64,000 bases of DNA, from assembly GCA_002355495.1 (NCBI GenBank), contig AP017424.1, forward strand, positions 3,658,001 through 3,722,000. The letters are read 5' to 3'. Within the stretch, counting starts at the first letter, position 1, and each line of letters begins with the position of its first letter. The position numbers were made by a program, and so were the translations under genes. Source of the stretch: Streptomyces laurentii. GTDB taxonomy: Bacteria; Actinomycetota; Actinomycetes; Streptomycetales; Streptomycetaceae. The notes under the pieces were generated by a model. It was not told the origin of the DNA and did not search any database. It was given only the letters and a program-made list of their open reading frames with translations. This document shows positions 11,437 through 20,931 of the stretch, piece by piece.

Positions 11437-11480
11437 AGTGCCTGAACGATCTACAACGACGGGGGAACCGTTCAGGCACT
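11437..11480 (-). terminator. 12-bp inverted repeat overlapping the Rieske-like stop codon
   Basis: AGTGCCTGAACG (11437-11448) pairs with CGTTCAGGCACT (11469-11480) around a 20-nt loop. The right arm contains the stop codon of the minus-strand gene (11472-11474), so this is likely its terminator. Confidence 0.6.
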
Positions 11481-11804
11481 GCGGGGGGTGGCGGTGATGG
11501 CTTCAGGGGCGACCAGCTGCGGCTCGACCAGTTGATGGTCGCGCTGGTCGAGATTGACGAAGATCATTCCGTACCGGATCGCGCAGCGGACGGGCTGCGG
11601 CGCGCCGCGCGGACGGCGCAGGCAGCGGTAGGCACGGACGTCCTCGTCCTGTTCGCGGGCGATGACGATCGGCTCGCCGAAGAGGGTCACCATCAAGGAG
11701 TCGCCACGGTGGGGGATTGCCGTGACCAGGTCGATGAAGTGCCATCCGGAGCGGTAGGCCGAGGCCATCTCCCGTCGGAACCGGGAGTCGTCGGGTACGT
11801 TCAT
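11472..11804 (-). CDS. small Rieske-fold-like protein lacking iron ligands
   Basis: A 110-residue protein resembling the N-terminal Rieske part of ring-hydroxylating oxygenases: AYRSGWHFIDLVTAIPHRGD, LMVTLFGEPIVIAREQDEDV, RAYRCLRRPRG, YGMIFVNLD. In true Rieske domains a Cys-X-His-Arg-Gly motif and a second Cys-X-X-His bind the 2Fe-2S cluster. Here the first site reads CLRRPRG and no second pair is present, so the cluster cannot be bound in the usual way. Its ATG overlaps the stop of the upstream DPGW-repeat gene (ATGA), so the two are translationally coupled. Function is unknown; a binding or scaffold role for the repeat protein is an inference. Confidence 0.65.
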   Translation of the reverse strand: MNVPDDSRFRREMASAYRSGWHFIDLVTAIPHRGDSLMVTLFGEPIVIAREQDEDVRAYRCLRRPRGAPQPVRCAIRYGMIFVNLDQRDHQLVEPQLVAPEAITATPRSA

Positions 11805-12160
11805 ACGCCCACGAAGCTCCACCCGGGATCGGCGGCCACGTCGGGAGCGACCGACCAGCCCGGGTCGCCGACCGCGGCCGGGGTGTTCAGGTGCCAGCCC
11901 GGGTCCTGCGCCACGGCGGGGGCGGCGACCCACCAGCCAGGGTCCCCGGCGACGGCCGCGGGGGCGACCGACCAGCCCGGGTCCTTCGCCACGGCGGGGG
12001 CGACGGACCAGCCCGGATCGTTCCAGCCGGGGTCGTTTGCCACTGCGAGCGTGCCGGAAGGCTCCGTGTGCCAGCCCGGGTCAAGGGCGATGCCCGCGCC
12101 GACTGACGCAGCCGCGATGAAGGCGACTCCAGCCACCGCGCTTATGAGCTTCTTCTTCAT
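11801..12160 (-). CDS. secreted DPGW-repeat protein
   Basis: A 119-residue protein. Residues 1-25 (MKKKLISAVAGVAFIAAASV...) are a classic Sec signal peptide, with likely cleavage near GIA/LD. The rest is built on eight DPGW motifs at residues 27, 43, 48, 60, 73, 86, 99 and 111. Most are spaced 12-13 residues apart by Ser/Val/Ala/Pro linkers such as SVAPAVAK. I know no described family with this repeat. The start is ATG 12160; GTG 12163 just before it is better spaced from GAGG. The stop overlaps the ATG of the Rieske-like gene. A LuxR-type regulator is divergent. It could be a surface repeat protein or a multi-core modified-peptide precursor. Confidence 0.72.
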   Translation of the reverse strand: MKKKLISAVAGVAFIAAASVGAGIALDPGWHTEPSGTLAVANDPGWNDPGWSVAPAVAKDPGWSVAPAAVAGDPGWWVAAPAVAQDPGWHLNTPAAVGDPGWSVAPDVAADPGWSFVGV

Positions 12161-12291
12161 CACCGAGCAACCTCACTTGAAGGAAACGTGATTTCCGACC
12201 CCCGCAAGTAAGACGATGGCTTAGTCTCTGCGCGCGCACCACCAAACCCATGCATCATGTTCCTGAGATGCAGGAGCCTGGGGGTGTACAT

Positions 12292-13272
12292 ATGCGGAAA
12301 GAGGCGGACGAAATCGGGCACCCTCATTCGCATGCGGAGCTGTGCAAAGCGGGGGCCGAGCTCTACGCGGTGGCGTTGCGGACGGGGCGAATACGCCGGT
12401 CAGAGGCAGTGGAGGCGCCCTGCCTCCTCGACCTCTCGCTGTTGCACCCCGACCCGGACGACGCGCAATGGCTGCGGCCCGTCCCGCCGTCCGCCGCCCT
12501 CGCCCAACTCCTGTCGCCCATCGAGCGGGAGATCCTGGACCGGCGCCGGCTGACCGTCGCGCTGTCCGACACCTTCGCGCCATTCATGGCCATCAGCGCG
12601 CACGACTCACCGTCCTCACACGCCATTTCCGTGCTCGAGGGCATCGACCGCATCAACGCCACCCTGGACCGGGTCGTCGCGAACTGCCGCAGCGAACTGC
12701 TCACCATCCAGCCCGGCGGCGGCCGCCCCGCCCACGCCCTCAGCGAGGCCCTGAGCCGGGTCGCGCCGCTGCTCGGCCGCGGCATCCAGATGCGCACGCT
12801 CTACCAGCACACGGCCCGGCACACCGAACTCACCCTCGCGTACCTGGAACACGTCGGCCCCGAGGTGCAGGTCCGCACCCTTGAGGAGATCATCGACCGG
12901 CTGATCATCGTCGACCGCGAGGTCGCCTTCATCCCGGCCAGCCGGGACCGGCAGATCGCCCTCGAACTGCGCCATCCGGGCCTCGTCGCGTACCTCAGGG
13001 GCGTCTTCGACCAGTTCTGGCAACTCGCCGTCCCTATAAGAGACGAGATCCCCTACGACCTCAAGACGGACGGCATCAGCGGCGTCCAGCGCTCCATCGC
13101 CAAGCTCCTCGTCGAGGGGCATGTCGACGAGGCCATCGCGCGCCGCCTCGGCATGAACGTCCGTACCTGCCGGGCCCACATCGCCAAGCTCGCCGCCGCC
13201 CTGGGCAGCGGCAGCCGGGCCCAGCTCGGCTATCTGATCGCCCAGTCCGGCATCCTCGAACGCGACGAGTGA
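12292..13272 (+). CDS. LuxR-type HTH transcriptional regulator
   Basis: A 326-residue regulator. The C-terminal 65 residues are a LuxR/FixJ-type helix-turn-helix (GISGVQRSIAKLLVEGHVDE, then AIARRLGMNVRTCRAHIAKL). The N-terminal 250 residues resemble the TrmB/phospholipase-D-like sensor part seen in many Streptomyces orphan LuxR regulators (INATLDRVVANCRSELLTIQ, GIQMRTLYQHTARH). No receiver or ATPase domain is visible. ATG 12292 follows a GGGGGTG site; earlier in-frame ATGs at 12250 and 12268 are weaker. It is divergent from the DPGW-repeat operon and is its most likely regulator. A strong terminator follows. Confidence 0.8.
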   Translation: MRKEADEIGHPHSHAELCKAGAELYAVALRTGRIRRSEAVEAPCLLDLSLLHPDPDDAQWLRPVPPSAALAQLLSPIEREILDRRRLTVALSDTFAPFMAISAHDSPSSHAISVLEGIDRINATLDRVVANCRSELLTIQPGGGRPAHALSEALSRVAPLLGRGIQMRTLYQHTARHTELTLAYLEHVGPEVQVRTLEEIIDRLIIVDREVAFIPASRDRQIALELRHPGLVAYLRGVFDQFWQLAVPIRDEIPYDLKTDGISGVQRSIAKLLVEGHVDEAIARRLGMNVRTCRAHIAKLAAALGSGSRAQLGYLIAQSGILERDE

Positions 13273-13305
13273 CCTCCTTGTAGGGCCGTTTTCACCGCCC
13301 ATGCG

Positions 13306-13333
13306 AAAGGCCCCCTCCGAAGAGGGGGCCTTT
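13306..13333. terminator. bidirectional terminator with 4-nt loop
   Basis: AAAGGCCCCCTC (13306-13317) pairs perfectly with 13322-13333 around CGAA. It separates the LuxR gene from the convergent hspR end and has T or A runs on both sides. Confidence 0.85.
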
Positions 13334-13378
13334 CGGCGGAACATGAAGGACGCGCGCGACGCGCACGCGACTCGGGGA

Positions 13379-13846
13379 TCACTCCCCGCGCTTGTGCCCC
13401 GGCCGCCACACCACGAGCGCGCTGGCCTGCTGCACGTCCGTGTACGGCACCAGATCGCGCCGGTACGAGGCGTGCACCTGGGCCTCGCGCTGGCGCATCG
13501 CCGCCGCCGCGCCCTCGACCGCGGTCGACAGCTCGGCCACCCGCGCCTGGAGCGCCGCGACCTGGTTCTCCAGCTCGATGATGCGCTTGATGCCGGCCAG
13601 GTTGATGCCCTCGTCCTGCGACAGCTGCTGCACCTGACGGAGCAGCTCGATGTCGCGGGCCGAGTAACGGCGGCCGCGGCCGGCCGTCCGGTCCGGCGAG
13701 ACCAGGCCCAGGCGGTCGTACTGACGCAGCGTCTGCGGGTGCAGACCGGACAGCTGGGCCGCCACCGAGATGACGTACACCGGAGTCTCTTCGGTCAGTT
13801 CGTACGCCCGGTCGGCGAATCCGGGGTGTCGGCGGCGTCCTTCCAT
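13379..13846 (-). CDS. hspR: heat-shock repressor HspR
   Basis: A 155-residue MerR-type DNA-binding repressor of the dnaK operon and clpB, acting at HAIR sites with DnaK as corepressor in Streptomyces. The helix-turn-helix is VYVISVAAQLSGLHPQTLRQYDRLGLVSPDRT, followed by the wing GRGRRYSARDIELLR and a coiled coil (IIELENQVAALQARVAELST). The C-terminal hydrophobic region (ASALVVWRPGHKRGE) is typical of actinobacterial HspR. It is the last gene of the operon, starting four bases after the dnaJ stop, so it represses its own expression. Confidence 0.96.
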   Translation of the reverse strand: MEGRRRHPGFADRAYELTEETPVYVISVAAQLSGLHPQTLRQYDRLGLVSPDRTAGRGRRYSARDIELLRQVQQLSQDEGINLAGIKRIIELENQVAALQARVAELSTAVEGAAAAMRQREAQVHASYRRDLVPYTDVQQASALVVWRPGHKRGE

Positions 13847-13850
13847 GTCC

Positions 13851-15029
13851 TCATGCTCCCTTCGCGGCCTGGAACAGCTCTGCTCTCGGGTCGGTGTCCG
13901 CCATGGCCTCGCGGTACGTCTCCAGAGCCTCGCGGGCCTTGTCGGCCAGCTCCTTCGGCACCGCGACCTCCACCGTGATCAGCAGATCGCCGCGGGTGCC
14001 GTCCTTGCGGACCGCGCCCTTGCCGCGGGCGCGCATGGTGCGGCCGTTGGGGGTGCCGGCGGGCAGCTTCAGCGTCACCGCCGGGCCGCCCAGGGTGGGC
14101 ACCTTGATCTCGCCGCCGAGCGCCGCCTCGTCGAACGTGACGGGCACCGTGACGGTGAGGTTGTCGTCCTTGCGGCCGAACACCGGGTGGGCGTCGACGT
14201 GCACGACGACGTACAGATCGCCGTTCGGCCCGCCGCGCTCGCCCGGAGCGCCCTTGCCGCGCAGCCGGATCTTCTGGCCGTCGAAGACGCCCGCCGGGAT
14301 CCGGACCTGCATGGTCCGCGAGGACTTGGCCCGGCCGGAACCCTTGCAGACCTCGCAGGGGTTCTCGGCGATGAGGCCGCGGCCCTTGCAGTCCACGCAC
14401 GGGTCGGTCAGCGAGAAGCCGCCGCCGCTGCCGCGCGAGACCTGCCCGGTGCCGACGCAGGTCGGGCACACCCGGGGGGTGCCGTTCTTGTCGCCGGTGC
14501 CCGAACACGCCTTGCACGGCTGCTGGCTGGACATCCGCAGCGGTACGGTCGCGCCCTCCATCGCCTCGGTGAAGCTGAGCGTCACCTCGGACTCGATGTC
14601 CTGGCCGCGCCGCGGCTGGACGCGGGTGCCCGCGCCGGCCCCGCCGCGGTTGAACAGACCGCCGAACACGTCTCCGATGCCGCCGCCGAAGCCGCCGGGC
14701 CCGCTCGGGCCGCCCTGGGCGCCCCCGAAGAGGTCGCCCAGGTCGAAGTTGAACGAGCCGCCGCCCGGGCCGCCGGCCCGGAAGCCGCCGTTCCCGAACA
14801 GGGCGCGCGCCTCGTCGTACTCCTTGCGCTTCTTGGGGTCGCCGAGGATGTCGTTGGCCTCGGAGATCTCCTTGAAGCGCGCCTCGGCGCCGGAGTCGCC
14901 CTTGTTGGCGTCCGGATGGTTCTCGCGGGCGAGCTTCCGGTACGCCTTCTTGATCTCGGCGTCGGTGGCGTCCTTGGGGACGCCGAGAACCTTGTAGTAG
15001 TCCTTCTCGACGAAGTCCTTCGTGCTCAT
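13851..15029 (-). CDS. dnaJ: chaperone DnaJ (type I Hsp40)
   Basis: A 392-residue co-chaperone that delivers substrates to DnaK and stimulates its ATPase. It has the J-domain at residues 8-75 with the essential HPD (RENHPDANK), a Gly/Phe-rich region (GGPGGGSFNFDLGDLFGG), the four CxxCxGxG zinc repeats at about 160-235 (CKACSGTG, CPTCVGTG, CVDCKGRG, CEVCKGSG) and the beta-barrel substrate domains. Length and layout are normal. It lies between grpE and hspR in the HspR-controlled operon, with a 30-base gap after grpE. Confidence 0.97.
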   Translation of the reverse strand: MSTKDFVEKDYYKVLGVPKDATDAEIKKAYRKLARENHPDANKGDSGAEARFKEISEANDILGDPKKRKEYDEARALFGNGGFRAGGPGGGSFNFDLGDLFGGAQGGPSGPGGFGGGIGDVFGGLFNRGGAGAGTRVQPRRGQDIESEVTLSFTEAMEGATVPLRMSSQQPCKACSGTGDKNGTPRVCPTCVGTGQVSRGSGGGFSLTDPCVDCKGRGLIAENPCEVCKGSGRAKSSRTMQVRIPAGVFDGQKIRLRGKGAPGERGGPNGDLYVVVHVDAHPVFGRKDDNLTVTVPVTFDEAALGGEIKVPTLGGPAVTLKLPAGTPNGRTMRARGKGAVRKDGTRGDLLITVEVAVPKELADKAREALETYREAMADTDPRAELFQAAKGA

Positions 15030-15059
15030 CGACGTCCCTCCTCTCGGACGATCGTCGCG

Positions 15060-15703
15060 TCAGCCCGCCTCGGGGCCACCGCTCTCCTCGTCGGCCTTCT
15101 TCTCTTCGTCCTTGCCGGCCGGAGCCGCGCCCGGCTGGGGCTCGGCGACGGCCACGCGCGCGGGCCGGATGGTCCGCTCGCCGATCCGGTACCCCGGCTG
15201 CAGGATCGCCACGCACGTCGTCTCGGTGACGTCCGGTGCGTAACTGTGCATCAGGGCCTCGTGGATGGTCGGGTCGAAGGGCTCGCCCTCCGCGCCGAAC
15301 TGCTGCAGACCCATCTTGGCGACGATGGTCTCCAGCGATTCGGCGACCGACTTGAAGCCGCCCACCAGCTCGCCGTGGTCCCGGGCCCGGCCCAGGTCGT
15401 CGAGCACGGGCAGGAGCTCGGACAGGAGGTTCGCCGTGGCGATCTCCTTGACCGTGATCCGGTCCCGCTCGACCCGGCGCCGGTAGTTCTGGTACTCGGC
15501 CTGGAGCCGCTGGAGGTCACCGGTGCGCTCGGAGAGCGCCGTACGGGCCTGGTCCAGCTGGGCCAGCAGTGCTACGTCCGTAGCGTCCCCGGCCGGGGCC
15601 GCCCCCTCCGCCTGCGCGGCGGAGTCGGCGGCCTCGGTCTCCTCGGGCGTGCCGTCGGCGGGGACGTCGGGCTTCTCCTCGAAGCCCGCGTTCTCGTCCG
15701 ACA

Positions 15704-15704
<1 letters not shown>
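15060..15704 (-). CDS. grpE: nucleotide exchange factor GrpE
   Basis: A 214-residue protein that releases ADP from DnaK. The acidic, Ala-rich disordered N-terminus (1-60) is followed by the long dimeric helix (LQRLQAEYQNYRRRVERDRI) and the beta-domain signature (HEALMHSYAPDVTETTCVAI, LQPGYRIGERTIRPARV). The Lys/Glu-rich tail is common in streptomycetes. Its ATG overlaps the dnaK stop by one base (TGATG), indicating coupled translation in the heat-shock operon. Confidence 0.96.
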
Positions 15705-17598
<1,894 letters not shown>

Positions 17599-17629
17599 GA
17601 TGCACAACTCCCGCTCCGGAGTCAACAGA

Positions 17630-17650
17630 CTTGAGTCAGAGGCGCTCAAC
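17630..17650. promoter_or_regulatory. HAIR element 2 and promoter region of the dnaK operon
   Basis: CTTGAGT (17630-17636), seven bases, GCTCAAC (17644-17650). On the minus strand between the two HAIR elements a TTGACT and, 17 bases on, CATCCT give a plausible vegetative promoter, so HspR bound at both sites would flank or cover it. Confidence 0.8.
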
Positions 17651-17773
17651 TCTTCACGCTCCCCTCCGCTCAACGGGCGAGCCGCGCGCGTCGTTCCCGG
17701 GCGGAACGGGTACGACGTGAGAGGGTCCGGACATTTCCCATGTTCTCGCCTGGAACCGGAAGGTGTGGGGTGC

Positions 17774-18316
17774 ATGACGGCGAAGCGCGCGCTGGATCTC
17801 ACGGGCGGACTCGCCCTTCTCCTCCTGTTCTCCCCGCTCGCCGCGGCCCTCGCCCTTTCCCTCGCCCTCAAGGACGCCGGAAACGGCCGGAACACCTGCC
17901 CGGGCGCGCGCGTACTGCGCCGGCGTCCGGTCGCGGGCCGCGGCGACGTCCCCTTCACTCTGCTGACGTTCCGCACGAAGGGCCCGCTGGCCTCGCTGCC
18001 GCTCCTGCTGCACGTCGTACGCGGGCATATGTCACTCGTCGGACCGTGCCCGCTGGCGCCCGGCCACCGCGAGTCGCGTGGCGAGGGTCGGCGACGGCTC
18101 TCCGTACGTCCCGGGATGACCGGCCTGTGGCAGGTCAGCGGGCGGTCGGAACTACCGTGGGAAGAGCGCGAACTGCTGGATCTCCACTATGTGGACCACC
18201 ACTGGCTCGGCATGGATCTGGCGATCCTGGCGCGTACCCTTCCAGCAGTCCGTCGACGTCACTCGGCGACCCGCGCGGCGGGCCGGTTCTGCGGCCCCGG
18301 GACAAGGGTCGCCTGA
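17774..18316 (+). CDS. bacterial sugar transferase (undecaprenyl-phosphate type), short form
   Basis: A 180-residue protein of the WcaJ/RfbP/PssY-type sugar-phosphate transferase family, which loads the first sugar phosphate on undecaprenyl phosphate at the membrane. It has one hydrophobic N-terminal segment (LALLLLFSPLAAALALSLAL) and the family blocks VPFTLLTFRTK, HMSLVGPCPLAP and SVRPGMTGLWQVSGRSELPW. It lacks the N-terminal multispanning part of large members, and the usual segment between the membrane helix and FRTK is shortened. The ATG at 17774 follows GTGGGGT. It is divergent from dnaK. Confidence 0.78.
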   Translation: MTAKRALDLTGGLALLLLFSPLAAALALSLALKDAGNGRNTCPGARVLRRRPVAGRGDVPFTLLTFRTKGPLASLPLLLHVVRGHMSLVGPCPLAPGHRESRGEGRRRLSVRPGMTGLWQVSGRSELPWEERELLDLHYVDHHWLGMDLAILARTLPAVRRRHSATRAAGRFCGPGTRVA

Positions 18317-18388
18317 GCGATACAGATCACCGCTTGGTCCGCTACAGTACGGCGCCCCAAGCGGGTACCCTCAGCACGGACTCAATAA

Positions 18389-18404
18389 GTTACTGCTTAG
18401 TAGG
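18389..18404. promoter_or_regulatory. possible TetR-type operator upstream of the Fe-S oxidoreductase
   Basis: GTTACT-GCTT-AGTAGG contains TACT/AGTA arms about a four-base centre, in a locally AT-rich stretch 33 bases before the next gene's ATG. Such TACTNNNNAGTA palindromes are bound by some TetR/FadR-like regulators of actinobacterial lipid oxidation. The identity of the regulator is not known. Confidence 0.35.
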
Positions 18405-18436
18405 CCCGAAGCTGAGGCCCGCCCGAGGAGCCCCAC

Positions 18437-20698
18437 ATGCAACTCGCCGCGATCGTCGTGTCGATCGTCATCACAGTGGTGGCCGTCGCGCTGTTCGGCC
18501 GCGCCACCGCGCAGATCTACCGCTTCGTGCGGCTGGGTCAGCCGGTGCCCGCGGGGACGCGCACCGGCGACCCGAAGCAGCGCACCATCACGCTGGTCAA
18601 GGAATTCCTCGGCCACACCCGGATGAACCGCTGGGGCGTCGTCGGCGTCGCGCACTGGTTCGTGGCGGTGGGCTTCTTCTCCCTCCTTCTCACGATCGTC
18701 AACGCCTTCGGCCAGCTCTTCCAGGCCGACTGGCTGATCCCGATCATCGGCGACTGGCTGCCGTACGAGATCTTCACCGAGTTCCTCGGCCTGATGACCG
18801 TGCTCGGCATCGTCACGCTCATCGTGATCCGCCAGCTCAGCAAGCCGACCCAGGCCGGCCGCAAGTCCCGCTTCGCGGGTTCCAAGACGGGCCAGGCCTA
18901 CTTCGTCGAGGCCGTCATCCTCATCGTCGGCGTCTGCATCATGACGCTGCGCGCGCTCGAAGGCGTCCAGCACCACGTCACGAGCTGGGAGCCGGGCTTC
19001 TTCGCCTCGTACCCGCTCATCGCGCTGATCGACGGCGCCGACCTCGGCACCGTGCAGAACCTGACGTACTTCTTCGCCGCGCTCAAGATCGTCACGTCCT
19101 TCACCTGGATGATCACGGTCTCGCTCAACACCAACATGGGCGTCGCCTGGCACCGCTTCCTCGGCTTCCCGAACATCTGGTTCAAGCGCAACGCGGACGG
19201 CTCCACCGCCCTCGGTGCCCTGCAGCCGATGACCTCCGCGGGCCGGCCGATCGACTTCGAGGACCCGGGCGAGGACGACGTCTACGGCGTCTCCCAGGTC
19301 GAGCAGTTCTCCTGGAAGGGCATCCTCGACTTCTCCACCTGCACCGAGTGCGGCCGCTGCCAGTCGCAGTGCCCCGCCTGGAACACCGGCAAGCCGCTCT
19401 CGCCGAAGCTCCTCATCATGTCGCTGCGCGACCACGCGCACGCCAAGGCGCCGTACCTGCTCGCGGGCGGCGGCAAGACCATGGAGGGCGACGAGAAGGC
19501 CACCGCCGAGCAGCTCGCCGGCGTCCCGGCCGCGGCCCTCGCCGAGGCCGAGCGCCCGCTCATCGGCACCGCCGAGGAGAACGGCGTCATCGACCCGGAC
19601 GTCCTGTGGTCCTGCACCACCTGCGGCGCCTGCGTCGAGCAGTGCCCGGTCGACATCGAGCACATCGACCACATCGTCGACATGCGCCGCTACCAGGTCA
19701 TGATCGAGAGCGCGTTCCCGTCCGAGGCGGGCACGATGCTCAAGAACCTGGAGAAGAAGGGCAACCCCTGGGGTCTGGCCAAGAAGGCGCGCGTCGAGTG
19801 GACCAAGGAGGTCGACTTCGAGGTCCCGATCGTCGGCAAGGACATCGAGGACCTCAGCGAGGTCGAGTACCTCTACTGGGTCGGCTGCGCCGGCGCCCTG
19901 GAGGACCGCGCCAAGAAGACCACCAAGGCCTTCGCCGAGCTGCTGCACATCGCGGGCGTCAAGTTCGCGATCATGGGCGGCGACGAGAAGTGCACCGGTG
20001 ACTCCCCGCGCCGTCTGGGCAACGAGCCGCTGTTCCAGCAGCTCGGCCAGGAGAACGTCGCGATGCTGAACATGGCGTTCGGCGAGGATGACGAGGACGA
20101 GTCGACGAAGAAGCCGAAGGCGTCGAAGAAGATCGTCTCGACCTGCCCGCACTGCTTCAACACCATCGCCAACGAGTACCCGCAGCTCGGCGGCGACTAC
20201 GAGGTCATCCACCACACCCAGCTGCTCCAGCACCTCATCGACGAGGGCAAGCTGGTCCCGGTGACCCCGGTCGAGGGCCTCATCACCTACCACGACCCGT
20301 GCTACCTGGGCCGCCACAACAAGGTCTACACGCCCCCGCGCGAGATCATGTCGGCCGTCCCGGGCCTGCGTCAGCAGGAGATGCACCGCCACAAGGAGCG
20401 CGGCTTCTGCTGCGGCGCCGGCGGCGCGCGGATGTGGATGGAGGAGCGGATCGGCAAGCGCATCAACACCGAGCGCGTCGACGAGGCCCTGTCCCTCAAC
20501 CCGGACATCGTCTCCACCGCCTGCCCGTTCTGCCTCGTCATGCTCACGGACTCCGTGAACGGCAAGAAGAACGAGGGCGCGGCCAAGGAGAGCCTCCAGG
20601 TCGTGGACGTGGCGCAGCTGCTCCTCGACTCGGTGAAGACGCCCGCGGACCCGGAGGGCGCCCCGGCGGACGCTCCGGAGCCGGAGCCGGCCGCGTAA
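18437..20698 (+). CDS. membrane Fe-S oxidoreductase (HdrC/HdrB-like fusion)
   Basis: A 753-residue respiratory-type protein. Residues 1-260 are membrane-embedded, with about five or six helices and several histidines fitting a NarI/HdrE-like haem b domain (AHWFVAVGFFSLLLTIV, SFTWMITVSLNTN). A 2x[4Fe-4S] ferredoxin domain follows (CTECGRCQSQCP, CTTCGACVEQCP). The C-terminal half carries two CCG cysteine-rich domains (CPHCFNTIAN, HDPCYLGRHN, GFCCGAGGARMWMEE, ACPFCLVMLTD), as in heterodisulfide reductase B and glycolate oxidase GlcF. It probably moves electrons from a soluble dehydrogenase, perhaps acyl-CoA dehydrogenase/ETF, to quinone. GAGGAG precedes the ATG and a strong terminator follows. 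Confidence 0.88.
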   Translation: MQLAAIVVSIVITVVAVALFGRATAQIYRFVRLGQPVPAGTRTGDPKQRTITLVKEFLGHTRMNRWGVVGVAHWFVAVGFFSLLLTIVNAFGQLFQADWLIPIIGDWLPYEIFTEFLGLMTVLGIVTLIVIRQLSKPTQAGRKSRFAGSKTGQAYFVEAVILIVGVCIMTLRALEGVQHHVTSWEPGFFASYPLIALIDGADLGTVQNLTYFFAALKIVTSFTWMITVSLNTNMGVAWHRFLGFPNIWFKRNADGSTALGALQPMTSAGRPIDFEDPGEDDVYGVSQVEQFSWKGILDFSTCTECGRCQSQCPAWNTGKPLSPKLLIMSLRDHAHAKAPYLLAGGGKTMEGDEKATAEQLAGVPAAALAEAERPLIGTAEENGVIDPDVLWSCTTCGACVEQCPVDIEHIDHIVDMRRYQVMIESAFPSEAGTMLKNLEKKGNPWGLAKKARVEWTKEVDFEVPIVGKDIEDLSEVEYLYWVGCAGALEDRAKKTTKAFAELLHIAGVKFAIMGGDEKCTGDSPRRLGNEPLFQQLGQENVAMLNMAFGEDDEDESTKKPKASKKIVSTCPHCFNTIANEYPQLGGDYEVIHHTQLLQHLIDEGKLVPVTPVEGLITYHDPCYLGRHNKVYTPPREIMSAVPGLRQQEMHRHKERGFCCGAGGARMWMEERIGKRINTERVDEALSLNPDIVSTACPFCLVMLTDSVNGKKNEGAAKESLQVVDVAQLLLDSVKTPADPEGAPADAPEPEPAA

Positions 20699-20721
20699 GG
20701 CCGTACGGCGCGTAGAACGAC

Positions 20722-20765
20722 AAGAGGGGCCCTGCCCGCGCGAAGAGCGCGGACAGGGCCCTTCT
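20722..20765 (+). terminator. hairpin terminator
   Basis: An AAGAGGGGCCCTG arm and a CCGCGC/GCGCGG inner stem with a GAAGA loop close against CAGGGCCCTTCT. It lies 24 bases after the Fe-S oxidoreductase stop. Confidence 0.8.
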
Positions 20766-20931
20766 CGCTGCTCAGGGATGTCCTCGGGGCAGCTTGGGAA
20801 CCTGCTCGGGAACCTCTCCCGGGCGGCTCGGGGAAGTCCCCTGGGTGCCCGGAGCAACCCCCTAGGGGATGTCACAGCTCTGCCGCACTCTGCCCCGGAA
20901 GGCCCAGGTCACGCCCGGACGGGGTACGTTC

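Noticed and set aside
18371..20875. 834-aa minus ORF opposite the Fe-S oxidoreductase
   Set aside because: Shadow ORF; the plus strand has intact cysteine clusters and a good ribosome site.
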